Shown here piece by piece: positions 29,788 through 40,255 of a stretch of DNA of 64,000 nucleotides. Numbering within the stretch: the first letter of the stretch is position 1; each line of letters starts with the position of its first letter. The position numbers and the translations under genes are program-made. Where the stretch lies: NCBI GenBank assembly GCA_001687465.1, contig LVLI01000599.1, positions 21,711 to 85,710 of the forward strand, written 5' to 3'. This stretch comes from Halocafeteria seosinensis (Eukaryota > Sar > Bigyra > Bicosoecida). The notes beneath the pieces were generated by a model. That model was not told where the DNA came from. It saw only the letters and a list, made by a program, of their open reading frames with translations, and did not search any database.

Positions 29788-32756
29788 TCACGACCGGGTT
29801 TGGCGAAGCTGGGAGAAGGACCACGCTAAAATGTCATGTGTTTGCCACACTTGGGCTGTAGTGCTCGCCGAAAACCCGACCCATGCCCGACCATCACTCA
29901 TGTCGAGAGTTTCCCGGAGGTTTAACGGCACAGCCAGCACTGGCACCGTGTCGTCATACAAGTAAACTGATAGCAATCCCATCGATTGCTTCCATGTTCC
30001 CAAACCTCCAGCAATGTAGAACTTGTCTGTCAGGAAATGGGCGACATTCATTAGGTTTTTCGCTATCTGTCCCATTCTTTGAGCGTCGAAAGTTGGTTCA
30101 TAAGTCACTCGAACTTCTATAATTCCACACCTCCCGTCGGTGAGATCGGGAACACCGGCTGTCGTTTCCCCTAAGCTGTAACTGTGATTCGCTGAGTTGC
30201 TCCTGTCGCTTGTTCGAGCGTGCAGCGAGATATGGTTTTCATAGGGATCAAGATTCTCGGAGTCAAACCAAGTGTCAAACTCCAGAGCTACACTGTTGTT
30301 AATCCCGGCGTATCCAAGTCCATCTCCTCCTCGTCCCAAAGAAGTTGAAGCTTCATTTTGAATAATAAACGCTATGCCAGACCCTCCACGGCTTCTACAG
30401 TTCGTAAAAACGCCATCCATAGTTTTGCAGAAGGAGGAAGGAGTCGCCATTCGCAACACGAAGGACGTTTCGAACCCTTCGTCGACTAGTTGTTTACGCT
30501 TGTACCACGCTGCTCCAACTTGAGAGGGTACGCTCGCCGTCAACCGCAACAGTGATTCGCAAGGTGGAATCGCCTGGTTCATATACTCACTGATGTCCAT
30601 ATCTGTTATCTGTGAGGAAGAAATGAGCCTCGAGTTTGGCCTCGGCATTTGTACCGCTTTGTCGAACAGTGACACATTCAGTTGTCGCATAGCTTCTGCA
30701 ACATCGGAAGCATTGGGCAAAGCAAAGGCATAGTCGATAAAGGATACATTTCTCCAAGCGATAGACAACAATTGATCTAAGCCACCCTCATCGGATAATT
30801 CCTTCGTTTGCTGTTTAATATGAGTTGCGCGAAACGGAACATTGTTTAGCGACGAAGGACGCAAATGCGCTACAGCGAAGCAAAAGAGTTCGCGATGTTC
30901 CACCGACCGACGAGGATTTTCAAGGGGCTCTTCGTCGTCACAGGCTTTCCACCATAGAAGTTTTCGATCGTCTCCATATTTGTCTACACAAGTAGCAGTG
31001 GCATTGCAGCCTCCTATTGACGCAGTACCAACGAGGACCAGGCCGTAGTGCCCTTCGGATCCACGACTTCCTCTGGGACCGAGAATAACCCTGGAGTCAC
31101 TAGGACCATGTTCTAACGTCTTGTTTAACGAAAAACTCTCAAAACTGAAGTCAGTTACTAATGTTCTCTCTATGGAAGTTTCCTGACTGAATCCGCCAAT
31201 GACGTTCGGCAAGACCTGTTCTCGTCTACCATAGGCGTCCACTTCTCTCCATCTGCAGTTTTCGGATAACCTATCTTCCGATAAAGAAGCTATTCGGAAT
31301 TGATACCGAGCATACAGGTCTAAATCTGTTATTGTTGTGGTTGTGATATTACCCACAATGTAGTTCATTTCTCCATGGTCCCCACCCCATGCAGTCCATG
31401 CTCCGTCATTTGTCTCAAGGAATTCATCACACACATGTTCCTTTACGGGGATAGTCGATTCTTTGTGTATTCCATCAAGAATGGAACTGCTTATTCTTTC
31501 AAATCGACGCATGGCACCGAAGGGAGCATCAGAGTTGTTGCACGGATATTCTTGTCGAAGTGTTGCGTTCCGGAGCAGCACCTCTAATTCTTTTTCCTTT
31601 CTTCCTTGAATTAGAAACCCTGTAATCATTGTATTATTCCAAAAATCTGTTCCAAGACTCCAGCGGAGATCTAAATGCCGTGAGCCAATGTTACTGACCA
31701 CCAACATTGCGGGTGGAGTAGGTGCGGTAACATAGTCAAAGAGTGTCGCAGTAGTTGTCAGGTACGGTAAAAACCCGTTGGCGAGATCCATAGTGATGCC
31801 AGTTCCAGAGCCAGGAGGAGACGTACACCACAGGACTTGCCCGTTTTCATTCTGCGTCACGTTCCTACATACACGCTCCCCGAGTAGGACTCGAGTTCCA
31901 CTCGGCCCGAAGTTGTATCCTTCCACTCTAATACGCTCACCACCTCCTAAGCGGCAACTGAAGGTCTTAGAGATGGGAAGGGTAGCATCTTGCTGAGCGT
32001 CTTCGAAGCCTTCAAGAGCTGCAGACATAGAACTAAAGAATGCAGTTGTTGGGGTTCCCATGCATTCTGGATCGGCACCTGTGTTGCCAAGATCGTTGTT
32101 ACATCCGTCCAGTTTCAGGACAACCGGTTTATCAGCAATTTTAGTATAGTGTAGGTTAAGGACTACAGACGCCCCTGATCCCAGACCTCTAACCCGAAAT
32201 CGCATTGACGTTGCGTACAGCAGCGTCTTCGGCGGTTCGAAATCTAGCTGCCTCTCCAACATTTCTGAGTAGGCTGTTTCCACAAGGCCAGTACCGGGTA
32301 GAGTAAACGAATACGATAGTGTACCAGTAGTGTTTCTGTCTACTCCCTGTGTGGCCAAGGTCGCATCGAGTGTTAATGGTTGACCAAGGTGCATGGCACG
32401 AACGGCTAGCACCGAATATTGTGTAATGGGGGCGAAAAAGGGTGGTGAATCGATTTCAGCTCCGTCTCTTTCGAGGATTAGCTGCAGGACGCCGTTTCGA
32501 TGGCGCACCGTCATGCCACTCTCTTCGATGGAGGAAGATCCCCAATTCCAGCGACTGATGCTAAAATCATAACTCACTGAACGAAAGCACATCACAAGTG
32601 TAACTCAGCAACTACGAAGGGGAAGTATCTCCACTTACAATGCTCGAAGAGTTCTAGGCTGGAGCTATCCGCTGCGTTTGTGTACCCCGTCCAAAATGAG
32701 ACCGTGATTCCTAGAAGGCATAATACAGTGTACGCTATCCTGTGCTGCATCCTCAT
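29788..32756 (-). CDS. Secreted IPT/TIG - fibronectin III - L-type lectin protein, 968 aa
   Basis: Exons (descending) 32756-32639 and 32576-29788. Exon 1 encodes a signal peptide (MRMQHRIAYTVLCLLGITV, then SFWTGYTNAAD). The ectodomain is rich in N-glycosylation sequons and Cys. An IPT/TIG-like unit (GGERIRVEGYNFGPSGTRVL, then LWCTSPPGSGTG) lies near residues 245-300. An FN3-like unit follows (PPAMLVVSNIGSRHLDLRW ... YARYQFRIAS). The C-terminal 240 residues form a legume/L-type lectin fold: FETSFVLRM, GSGIAFIIQN, LGYAGINNSVALEFDTW, ENHISLHA, and RAWVGFSASTT before HDILAWSF. No membrane anchor is visible, so it is probably secreted or wall-associated. A carbohydrate-binding role is inferred. 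Confidence 0.82.
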
Positions 32757-32862
32757 GGTACATGAAGTTTGTACCCCGTTGCCCCCGTTTCAAAGCCTTC
32801 CTCGAACCTGAGCCAACCACGTGCCTAACACTAGCATTTCATAAAACAGTTCCAAAATTTAT

Positions 32863-35020
32863 ATGTACATTATCAAGTTTGCCGTACGTAATGGAATCCT
32901 CTTGCATGCTAATGAGCCGCCCAGCTGCATCCGGGCCCCCAGCCCGGAGGCTAACGTCTGTCTTTCGAAAGCTCAAAAATTGCACGAACTTTGGAAGGTT
33001 GTTTTGATGACTCTATCGGACATTTTCATGCCCATTTTCTTCTTTACATCTCAATGGTTTAAACAAAGAACAATGTCATTCCTTTTGAGGGATGAATTAT
33101 TTGATCATGGCATCGTATGCTCCCATCATCGGCAGCCTAGTGTAGGCCAGATTCATACGATTGTGCGTGGATTACTGGAAAAAACACAGGATAAGCTCTT
33201 TGCTAGGTACGTTTACTTTCTTAGCGTATACCTTAGGGTATCCGTCATGCTCGCATTAGATATTTGTGCTCTATGAATCTCCAGTAAGGACTTAGTTTGT
33301 CGACTCTTGGAAGAAACACTGCATTGGAAGAAGGCCCATTCCCATCTGTAAGGAGAACCCAAATGCTTGTATTAGTGGATCATGATACTAATCTTTGCGG
33401 ATACCGACGCAGCTTTTGTGCTTTGGCTTACGAGTTCGCTGGAGACACAGAAAGAGGTCAGTCAGGTCGTTTTGTACTGGCGTTAACTATGCTTATTTAT
33501 CGTTGTGTGTGCTGCATTTGAGTCCAGGAAAACTACCCATTATAGAAGTAGCACTCTACCTGCTAGTCCATGCTTATAAACGGCCTGCACAACGTCAAGC
33601 CTCTCATATGGTGGCTGCATGGCCTCAGGCTAACCAGGGTCACTTGGCAGAATCGTCACCAGGGGGTAAGGTGGAGCACCGGGTTAGTGCGTTCTCCACG
33701 GAGTCTTCGACAAGACAAGCAGGTTTGCAAGAGTACAAGGCTGAATGTGAAAGTAGGGTCCAATTTGTCCTCAAATATCTGCCCGACATTCTGGCCGACT
33801 TAAGCAAATACCATCGAAACAAACTTCCCCGCACTCTGACAGATAGACTACAGTTTTTGATAAATGGTGTTGCGAACGAGCGAGTGGCCACATTGCGCGA
33901 TGTTCTCTTGAGAAATCACTCATTGAGTGAAGAAGATTTAACCAATCCAGTGGCACTTTCCAAGAGCATACAGGAGCTTCTGATGTGTAGAGAGGACTTC
34001 GTGCATGACTCCACCGGAGGGGAGCGCCAACCAATATATTCTCCCACTCATCAAAAGCTACGAGTCGTGGGTTATCATAAGTCGCTGCACATATCCGCGT
34101 CTGCGCGAAGCCAAAACAACAAACAGGAGGGAGTGCTTCCAGATATCCGCATAGAAAACTGCACCGAAAGCCAGATATATATTTTACGCCCAGCTAGATA
34201 CGTCTTAGTTCGAGGATGCCACCGATGCACCATCGTTTTGGCTGCGGTGGAAAACTACGTGACCGTTGAAACATGTGACAATTCAGAAGTGACTGTAGCT
34301 TGCTCAAGAATTAGGGTCGTCAACTGTGTTGAGATGAATTGCTTCATCTTCAGTAAACGTCAGCCAGTAGTCGCAGGTGACTGTCGCGATATTCACCTTG
34401 GACCATTTGGAATTACATACCCGCTGCTTGCTCGTGATATGTTTCATGTGTCTCTTATTTCCACAGAGTTTACACCAGAGACAACAAAAGGATGGATAGA
34501 GATCGCTTCTTCTGCCATTCGCCATCCGCCAAATCTCTGGAATGAGCCTGTGTTAGTAGATCTCATTAGTCCTCACGAGGACGACACCCTGCACTCGGAA
34601 GCAAAAGTTCATTACAATCTGGACTCAGAACATAAGGAGTCACAGCGTCAACAAATTGGCATAATACCTCCTGAGGAGTTTTTCTATCAAACGGTTCCGT
34701 GGTTCGGTGTGGAGACGGAAGACAGCATGGTTTATGACTACCCACAAAGGCCCATAATCGAAGTACCTCGAGCATACAAAATCAGCGTTGCCCAGAAGGC
34801 AGAAATTGCCGGACAAGTTCGTGCGGAGTTGCAGAAAGCATCCGAAGAACTATCTGAGGAATCATATGCAGAGCTTCAAGCCGCTATACAGGGACACTTT
34901 AGAGAGTGGTTGGTATCTACAGGCTCTGCTCGGACAGTCAGCAATCTCGTGAAGTATCATAGACGGCAAAATCACAACGCCGGATCCCCTTTGAAACAGC
35001 TTGCCTTATCATCTGAATAG
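32863..35020 (+). CDS. TBCCD1: TBCC domain-containing protein 1 (TBCCD1), 647 aa
   Basis: Related to tubulin cofactor C. TBCCD1 positions centrioles/basal bodies and the Golgi in animals and Chlamydomonas. Exons 32863-33206, 33285-33347, 33413-33456, 33528-35020 in phase. The N-terminal region is weakly conserved, with a helical middle (LPIIEVALYLLVHAYKR). The TBCC beta-helix spans about residues 330-440: LRVVGYHKSLHISAS, DIRIENCTESQIYILRPARY, CTIVLAAVENYVTVE, SRIRVVNCVEMNCF and LGPFGITYPLLARDM. The C-terminus has the TBCCD1-type KAEIAGQVRAELQKA and HFREWLVSTGSART. The initiating Met is uncertain, since the region before 32863 is also open in other frames. Confidence 0.88.
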
Positions 35021-35049
35021 ATTGAGTACTGGGACGAAAAACGACAATT

Positions 35050-35990
35050 ACTTTTGTGCGTCTTTAAACTTTTTTTTATATAGCCAATCACCATTATTAT
35101 TAAATGGTAACTTTCTATTTCCTCGTAATCCAAATATACTTTCTGTAATTCAGTCACTTTTCTTTTATCTTCCTTAAATTTGTTGTTAATGTTGTACTCA
35201 TTCGCATAATAAAATTTATCGTCATCATTAAATTATTAAGAAAATGAATATATAAAACATTGCTTTTTGTATATCTTACCCTGTCCAATGCTTGCATACT
35301 ATCTTTAACCAAACAACTAGGATCACTCATACAGCGTTTGTTATTAAAATAATCGGGTTTATCAAAATTAACCCCAACTGTTATGCCGGGACTCCATCCC
35401 ACTAATTTCTGTTTTGCCCAAAACTTATTAACATCTTTAGCGGTCTTGTATATTAATTTGTTATCCATATCTTGATTGTAGTTTAAAGCCTTATAGTTCT
35501 TCTTTTGCAACTCATCACATATTCTAATTAAATCATCCTTACTGGAAGGATGGAAAATATTTTTCTTCCCATTCTTTAAATCTTCTTTAATCAACTTCTC
35601 AAATGTACCCTTTGACTTAACTATTACTCCTTTCCCTGTTTCTGTTTTTTCTGCATTCTCACTAGTCAGTATTTTTTATTGTTTTACTTCCTCATACAAT
35701 GCATATCCCACCCCACAATCATTTAAGAAGACATCATTTACTATAATTTTTTTCCTGTTCTTTAATAACATTCTTAAATCTCTTTCTGTTATATGGGCTT
35801 TATTCTCATTGTTCCACCATTCAAAATGGCTAATAATGCTTCCAATTTATCTAAAATTATTTTATCATACCGGTCTTCGTTGTCTTCACCTACTCTATGA
35901 AGGCTTTCCAAACTACAAAATAGCCGATTACCCTTATCAAGGTCTTTAATGCTTTTGTCTTTGTATCTCTTACAACCATATTCTTTAAAC
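35050..35990. other. AT-rich island between TBCCD1 and BUD32
   Basis: Base composition changes sharply to AT-rich and Lys/Asn/Ile-coding sequence between about 35050 and 35990, then returns to normal. Nothing else in the window looks like this. The island holds the broken helicase-like frame described separately. No terminal repeats or target-site duplication were recognised by eye. Confidence 0.75.
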
Positions 35991-36028
35991 CCTCCAGGGG
36001 AAGAAGCGAAAAGGAAGCCGACTACCAT
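35154..36028 (-). pseudogene. Decayed relic resembling an origin-binding-protein helicase (Herpes_ori_bp-like SF2)
   Basis: Three minus-strand pieces read in order: 36028-35789; about 35830-35676, in another frame and ending at a stop; and 35675-35154. They are interrupted by one frameshift and one in-frame stop. Helicase-like patches: CSLESLHRV, IILDKLEALL (where a DE-box would be expected, Lys replaces Glu), ISHFEWW after the frame change, then GWSPGITVGVNF and SMQALDRVRY, which resemble motifs V and VI of origin-binding-protein helicases of DNA viruses and virus-like mobile elements. The N-terminal ATP-binding part is not visible. Composition differs from all neighbours, which suggests acquisition. 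I infer a dead remnant; the source cannot be told from sequence alone. Confidence 0.55.
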
Positions 36029-36142
36029 GAAGAAGATGCGGGCTCACATCTCAGCTAAGTGTAGCCAGCAATAATTGAAAGAGATGCCCTTACTGGTTGT
36101 TTGGCTTCATTTTTTCGCCATGCGCGGTAGCTCATCGATGAC

Positions 36143-37070
36143 CTAGCCGAAGGCTACTCTTTTTCGTCCACGGATACGCACATCCTTGTATTTCCTTAAA
36201 GCTGCCTTGCTAGTAGTATGGCTGTCCATATAACATTGAATTATGTGTCGAAACGTCTCTTGTAAATCGGGATGGGTGCTCAGAAAGGCTCGCTCGAGTA
36301 CATATAAATCAACTGCCATATCCTCCGGGGTAGCATTGCCTGAGGAGAGACCGAAGTCGATCAAAGATAGTCTTTCCACTGAATTGGGATGTGACGAGCT
36401 CACTATCATATTAGACGTGGTTAAATCCCCGTGTACGTAGCCGGAGCCATGAAGCTTCCCGATTACACGCCCAATCGCTTCTGCAACTTGCTCCCGCATT
36501 TTATCGCTACAGCTTCGTTCTTCAAGGACCGCTTTCACTGTGCTCCCAGCTATTTTATCCATGATAATAATCTTTTCCTTAGTGTCTACATGGAGTAATA
36601 ATGGGGCGTGTATGCCCAAACAACGACATCGGTGTAAGCATCGAGCTTCCTGTAGCGTCATACCACATCAACGACACCAGGTCTTTGCTCATTTTTTCCT
36701 TCCAATTCATTGACAAAGTGATATACTTACTTGAATTAGTCTGTGGGAGCTCAACCTCTGCTCCAGTACCGGATGTCGGTACTTCTTGGTAAATCTTTGC
36801 TTGAGAACCGCCTGGCGTCCCATAAAAGTGCCTTCGAATAAGCGCTGTATGAAGTGGAAGGAAAACATGCTCCAGAGGCATGCATGACATGAAACATCGT
36901 CTCATCGTGTCACGTACTGCTTCAGCTCCCTGGCTCACTAGAGTCCACGAAAACCCTTTAGCATGAGTTGACGCTCCTTGAGACGTATCATTGATGGCGG
37001 GTATCCCATACAGAGAGCTAGCTGTATCACTTTTTTCCCTGGCAGTAGTGTGCCCACTTGATGTAGCCAT
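36143..37070 (-). CDS. BUD32: KEOPS kinase BUD32/TP53RK, 257 aa
   Basis: Atypical kinase/ATPase of the KEOPS complex, which makes t6A37 in tRNA. Exons (descending) 37070-36918, 36844-36731, 36649-36143. Kinase core: LVSQGAEA then FEGTFMGRQAVLKQRFTKKY with RHPVLEQRL; EARCLHRC; catalytic loop GYVHGDLTTSNMIV (HGDLTTSN); metal-binding LIDFGLSS; then the family hallmark DLYVLERAFLSTHP and the C-terminal RIRGRKRVAFG. The internal exon had to be read in a frame hidden by a longer open frame. About 45 unconserved N-terminal residues precede the kinase. The window also encodes CDKAL1, which acts after t6A on the same tRNA position. Confidence 0.95.
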
Positions 37071-37354
37071 GTCTTTCACATTAGCAGGCTGGTACAAACA
37101 CAACATATCACAATACGTCTAATGGAAATCGAGTATGTTCACGGAGAGTCTTTCCAGAGTAAGGCAGATTCCGTGAGGCATAGGTTTGTTGCTGTAATCG
37201 CTCCTACAGTTAGTAAAAAACACGAGGAACACACACATGCACAGTGTATAGTATACATGCTCTTGATATTGTACTCAGAAGCAGCAATTGGAGGGAGAGA
37301 GAGACACTAGCCCAGCTTCAAATCAACCTCAATCTCCCTTAACAGCGCTCTATT

Positions 37355-38297
37355 ATGTCAGGTATGTAGCCCAACTGGCACGACTGTAAGTACTCCTGTA
37401 TAACTATGGATCTATACAGCTAATGTGGACGAGGTGGCAGCTTTGGTCAAGGACCTAACGGATGCCGACAAACGCGAAGCTGCCCTGGTGGAGCTCAGCA
37501 AACGAAGAGAAAGCTTTGCTGATTTAGCTCTCCTGTTATGGCACAGTTATGGAACCATGTCAGCCTTGTTACTGGAAATTATACAGATTTATCCTAGTTT
37601 ACATCCGCCGCGCTTAACAGCTCATGCGTCGAATCGCGTATGCAATGCTCTGGCTCTTCTGCAATGTGTTGCGTCTCACTCGGAAACACGAAGCAAGTTT
37701 TTGGCGGCACATATACCGCTGTATCTTTACCCTTTCCTAAATACTGTTAGCGAAAGTAGGCCTTTCGAATACCTAAGGCTTACATCACTCGGCGTTATTG
37801 GGGCTTTGGTTAAACAGGACGACTCAAGTGTGGTCAACTTTTTACTACAGACAGAGATCATTCCTCTGTGCTTACGAATAATGGAAAAGGGCAGTGAGCT
37901 CTCAAAGACTGTAGGTTTTTGTACCCATTGCCTTTGTTGTCGCATCACTGGTTTGAATATGCGCATGTTGTCAATGCTTTCCTCGCAGGTTGCAACATTT
38001 ATAGTGCAGAAAATACTAGTGGACGAGACAGGACTAAACTACATATGCGCCACTGCTGATAGGTTTTACGCAGTTTCTACAGTGTTATCAAATATGGTTG
38101 CTATGCTCGCAAAAGAACGGTCTCATCGTTTGCTGAAGCACATTATTAGGTGTTATTTGCGTTTAGCTGACAACGTCAGGGCTAGGCAAGCCCTTCGAGA
38201 GTGTTTACCGTCTGCTCTGCGAGATGGCACTTTTTCAGACCTGGCCAAAGCGGATCCATCGATACGGAAGTGGTTGCAACAGCTGAGTCAACTTTGA
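37355..38297 (+). CDS. CNOT9: CCR4-NOT complex subunit 9 (CNOT9/RCD1/CAF40), 268 aa
   Basis: Armadillo-fold subunit of the CCR4-NOT deadenylase. Exons 37355-37361 (7 nt, carrying the ATG), 37420-37910 and 37989-38297. Conserved: [95 protein letters not shown], then across the intron [33 protein letters not shown] and [10 protein letters not shown]. Length matches the family without the Gln-rich tail some orthologs have. The tiny first exon was inferred from ATG-TCA-G before a GTATGT donor. Confidence 0.95.
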
Positions 38298-38409
38298 TGA
38301 AGATGTACGTTTATGAACGGTGTACAGGAACAGATGCAGTGTCAACCACAGGATCAGATAATTCGCCATAGCTAGCGTAGCTTTCGAAGATAGTCAAACC
38401 CAACATTCG

Positions 38410-38699
38410 ATGCGTTTCCCTGTGAACATAAAGAATATACGATCGTCGTTGCCACTGCAAGTCGCTTTCACAACCCGCGCTGCTTTATATCCTAGCTCAG
38501 CCCAATCTCATATGACTAGCGATTTCTTCTACAATTTGCTGAGAAATCGTAGTAGACCTAAGGTAAGTACTTAAGCAACATATTCAACATAAGAACCTCT
38601 AAATTGTATATTTCGCATTGATCGAAAAAGGTGGACATGGACCAAAGCATATCCTGTGCCAGCTTGCTTACAACATTTCATCGAACGGCTGTGGTGTGA
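38410..38699 (+). CDS. Possible small spliced protein, 73 aa, antisense to eL21 3' end
   Basis: Exon 38410-38562 ends at a strong donor (AAG|GTAAGT), and exon 38631-38699 begins after an AAAAAG acceptor. The joined frame gives 73 codons. The N-terminus is basic and Ser/Leu-rich (MRFPVNIKNIRSSLPLQ, then VAFTTRAAL), like a mitochondrial presequence. The last 32 bp overlap the final exon of eL21 on the other strand. I recognise no family. It may be noncoding or a chance frame. Confidence 0.25.
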
Positions 38700-39297
38700 G
38701 GACGACTGGGTATTGACCATGAGCTTGAGCAGAAACGAACTTTCCTTCACGCGGCTGGCGAGGTATACGTTTCAGCTTGTCGTGGGGAACGGCTTCTGCA
38801 AGCGGGAAAGAAAGAAGCTAAGAATGGCAGCTGTGCTAACGCCCCAGGTGGGGCTACAATACTTACTTCCTGATTCTTTAGCTTCTCTTCGGATGGCATC
38901 GTTCTCCTTTACACGGCGGAGGAAATCTTTGCGGCAGTTGGATTTACGTACATGTTCGATGCGTACGTTGATGCGCTTCTTCATGATTCTCTGTCTAACT
39001 TGCTTGTTGATCTCAACTCCTACAGCTCGCTTCGTGATATTGAAAACGACTCCAGTACGTCCGTGGTAATGCTTGAACGGCATACCCTTATGAATAGCTC
39101 CGTTGGTAACAATGTCAACATAGTCACCGATCTGCATGGTATACCATCATGTCTACGATGCTGAGTGACCTCAATGAGGAGGGCAGCCTTACCTTGATTG
39201 GCTTCAGATACGTAGTAAGATTGGGCATTCCACGTTCACGGAAGTTGCGCGCGAACATGTCGCGCGTACGCGCACGGTATCCATTATGATGCGGCAT
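38668..39297 (-). CDS. RPL21: Large-subunit ribosomal protein eL21, 165 aa
   Basis: 60S subunit protein. Exons (descending) 39297-39193, 39131-38867, 38795-38668. Conserved: MPHHNGYRARTRDMFARNF, GMPNLTTYLKPIK, then IGDYVDIVTNGAIHKGMPF, KHYHGRTGVVFNIT, VRIEHVRKSNCRKDFLRRV and KENDAIRREAKESG. The third exon encodes LKRIPRQPREGKFVSA and the final tail and is easily missed, because the second exon stays open into the intron. Length fits (160 in human). Confidence 0.95.
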
Positions 39298-40255
39298 TTT
39301 GTATTTGTTTAAAGGGCTCGATCCTTCAAAGACACCAAAGACTCTGCAGCAGCAAAAAAGGACGATGTCGACTAACCACATCCCACCCTAGCACTCTTTA
39401 CACAACAAGACACATTCATTAGACAAACAAACAATCTCAGAACTCGGCATTGCACATGTTGTTGGTACTGCCACAGTGTACAAGAGCCTGAAGCCCTTCG
39501 TCTTTTGGCGTCACTCGCTGAAAGTGCTCTAGCTTCCTACCCTATTCCATCCCCATAAGTGGTCACCGTCCATAATCCGGTAGATCATGCAAGTATCTAG
39601 GTCGGAGACCGAAAATATACCCCATAGAGAACTTTTATAGCCTTGAATAGGCCCTCTTAAACACCCCTTCCAGCCGGTGTCGCCTCGGAAGCACGAAGGC
39701 TCCCTCCTCTAGGCAGCCTTTGCGGCACTATCTGCCACAAAATCTAGCGGACCACTACGCATAATGATAGGAAGTACAACTTACACTTATTAGTCTTTCG
39801 ATCAAATGTCCATGTCCACAACACAGTCCAAATTTCGAGGTGTATAAAGATTGACTGGAAATCCAGGGCGACCCGGCCGACAAAAAGGGTCGGGACTCCT
39901 GCGCAGGGGAACCCAAGGGGAAGTCCGGGTAGAAGGGACCTTGCCCAAAACTAGCGCCCCCGGGCATTCAGCCGGGACCGGTCGGGACCCTGGCGGCAAA
40001 ACTTCAACCTGCGTGAGGACCTCCGCAGAAAATTCCATGTATGGCTTCGTAGTAGCGAATGAATTGGTGTTTATAACGTTTGAAGAGCTCTTTCTGACAT
40101 ATTGCGGAGCGTTTTGTTACCGGTTTCCAGCGTTTGCTATTTCTGTGGCTCTCCACTGCTTGAAACCGAGCTCTAAACCACAGTATCCTGCATCCACTTC
40201 CAACTCGTTTTATCGGATAAGAGTACTACGCCTCCTACCTCCTAGGTTACGAAAA
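39298..40255. other. Intergenic region with a GC-rich block
   Basis: Upstream of the divergent eL21 and AidB-like genes. About 39850-40030 is distinctly GC-rich, with repeated GTCGGGA/CCCGG words. The AidB frame stays open across it from 39851, but the encoded sequence is low-complexity and not conserved, so I treat it as upstream sequence. No RNA gene was seen. Confidence 0.4.
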
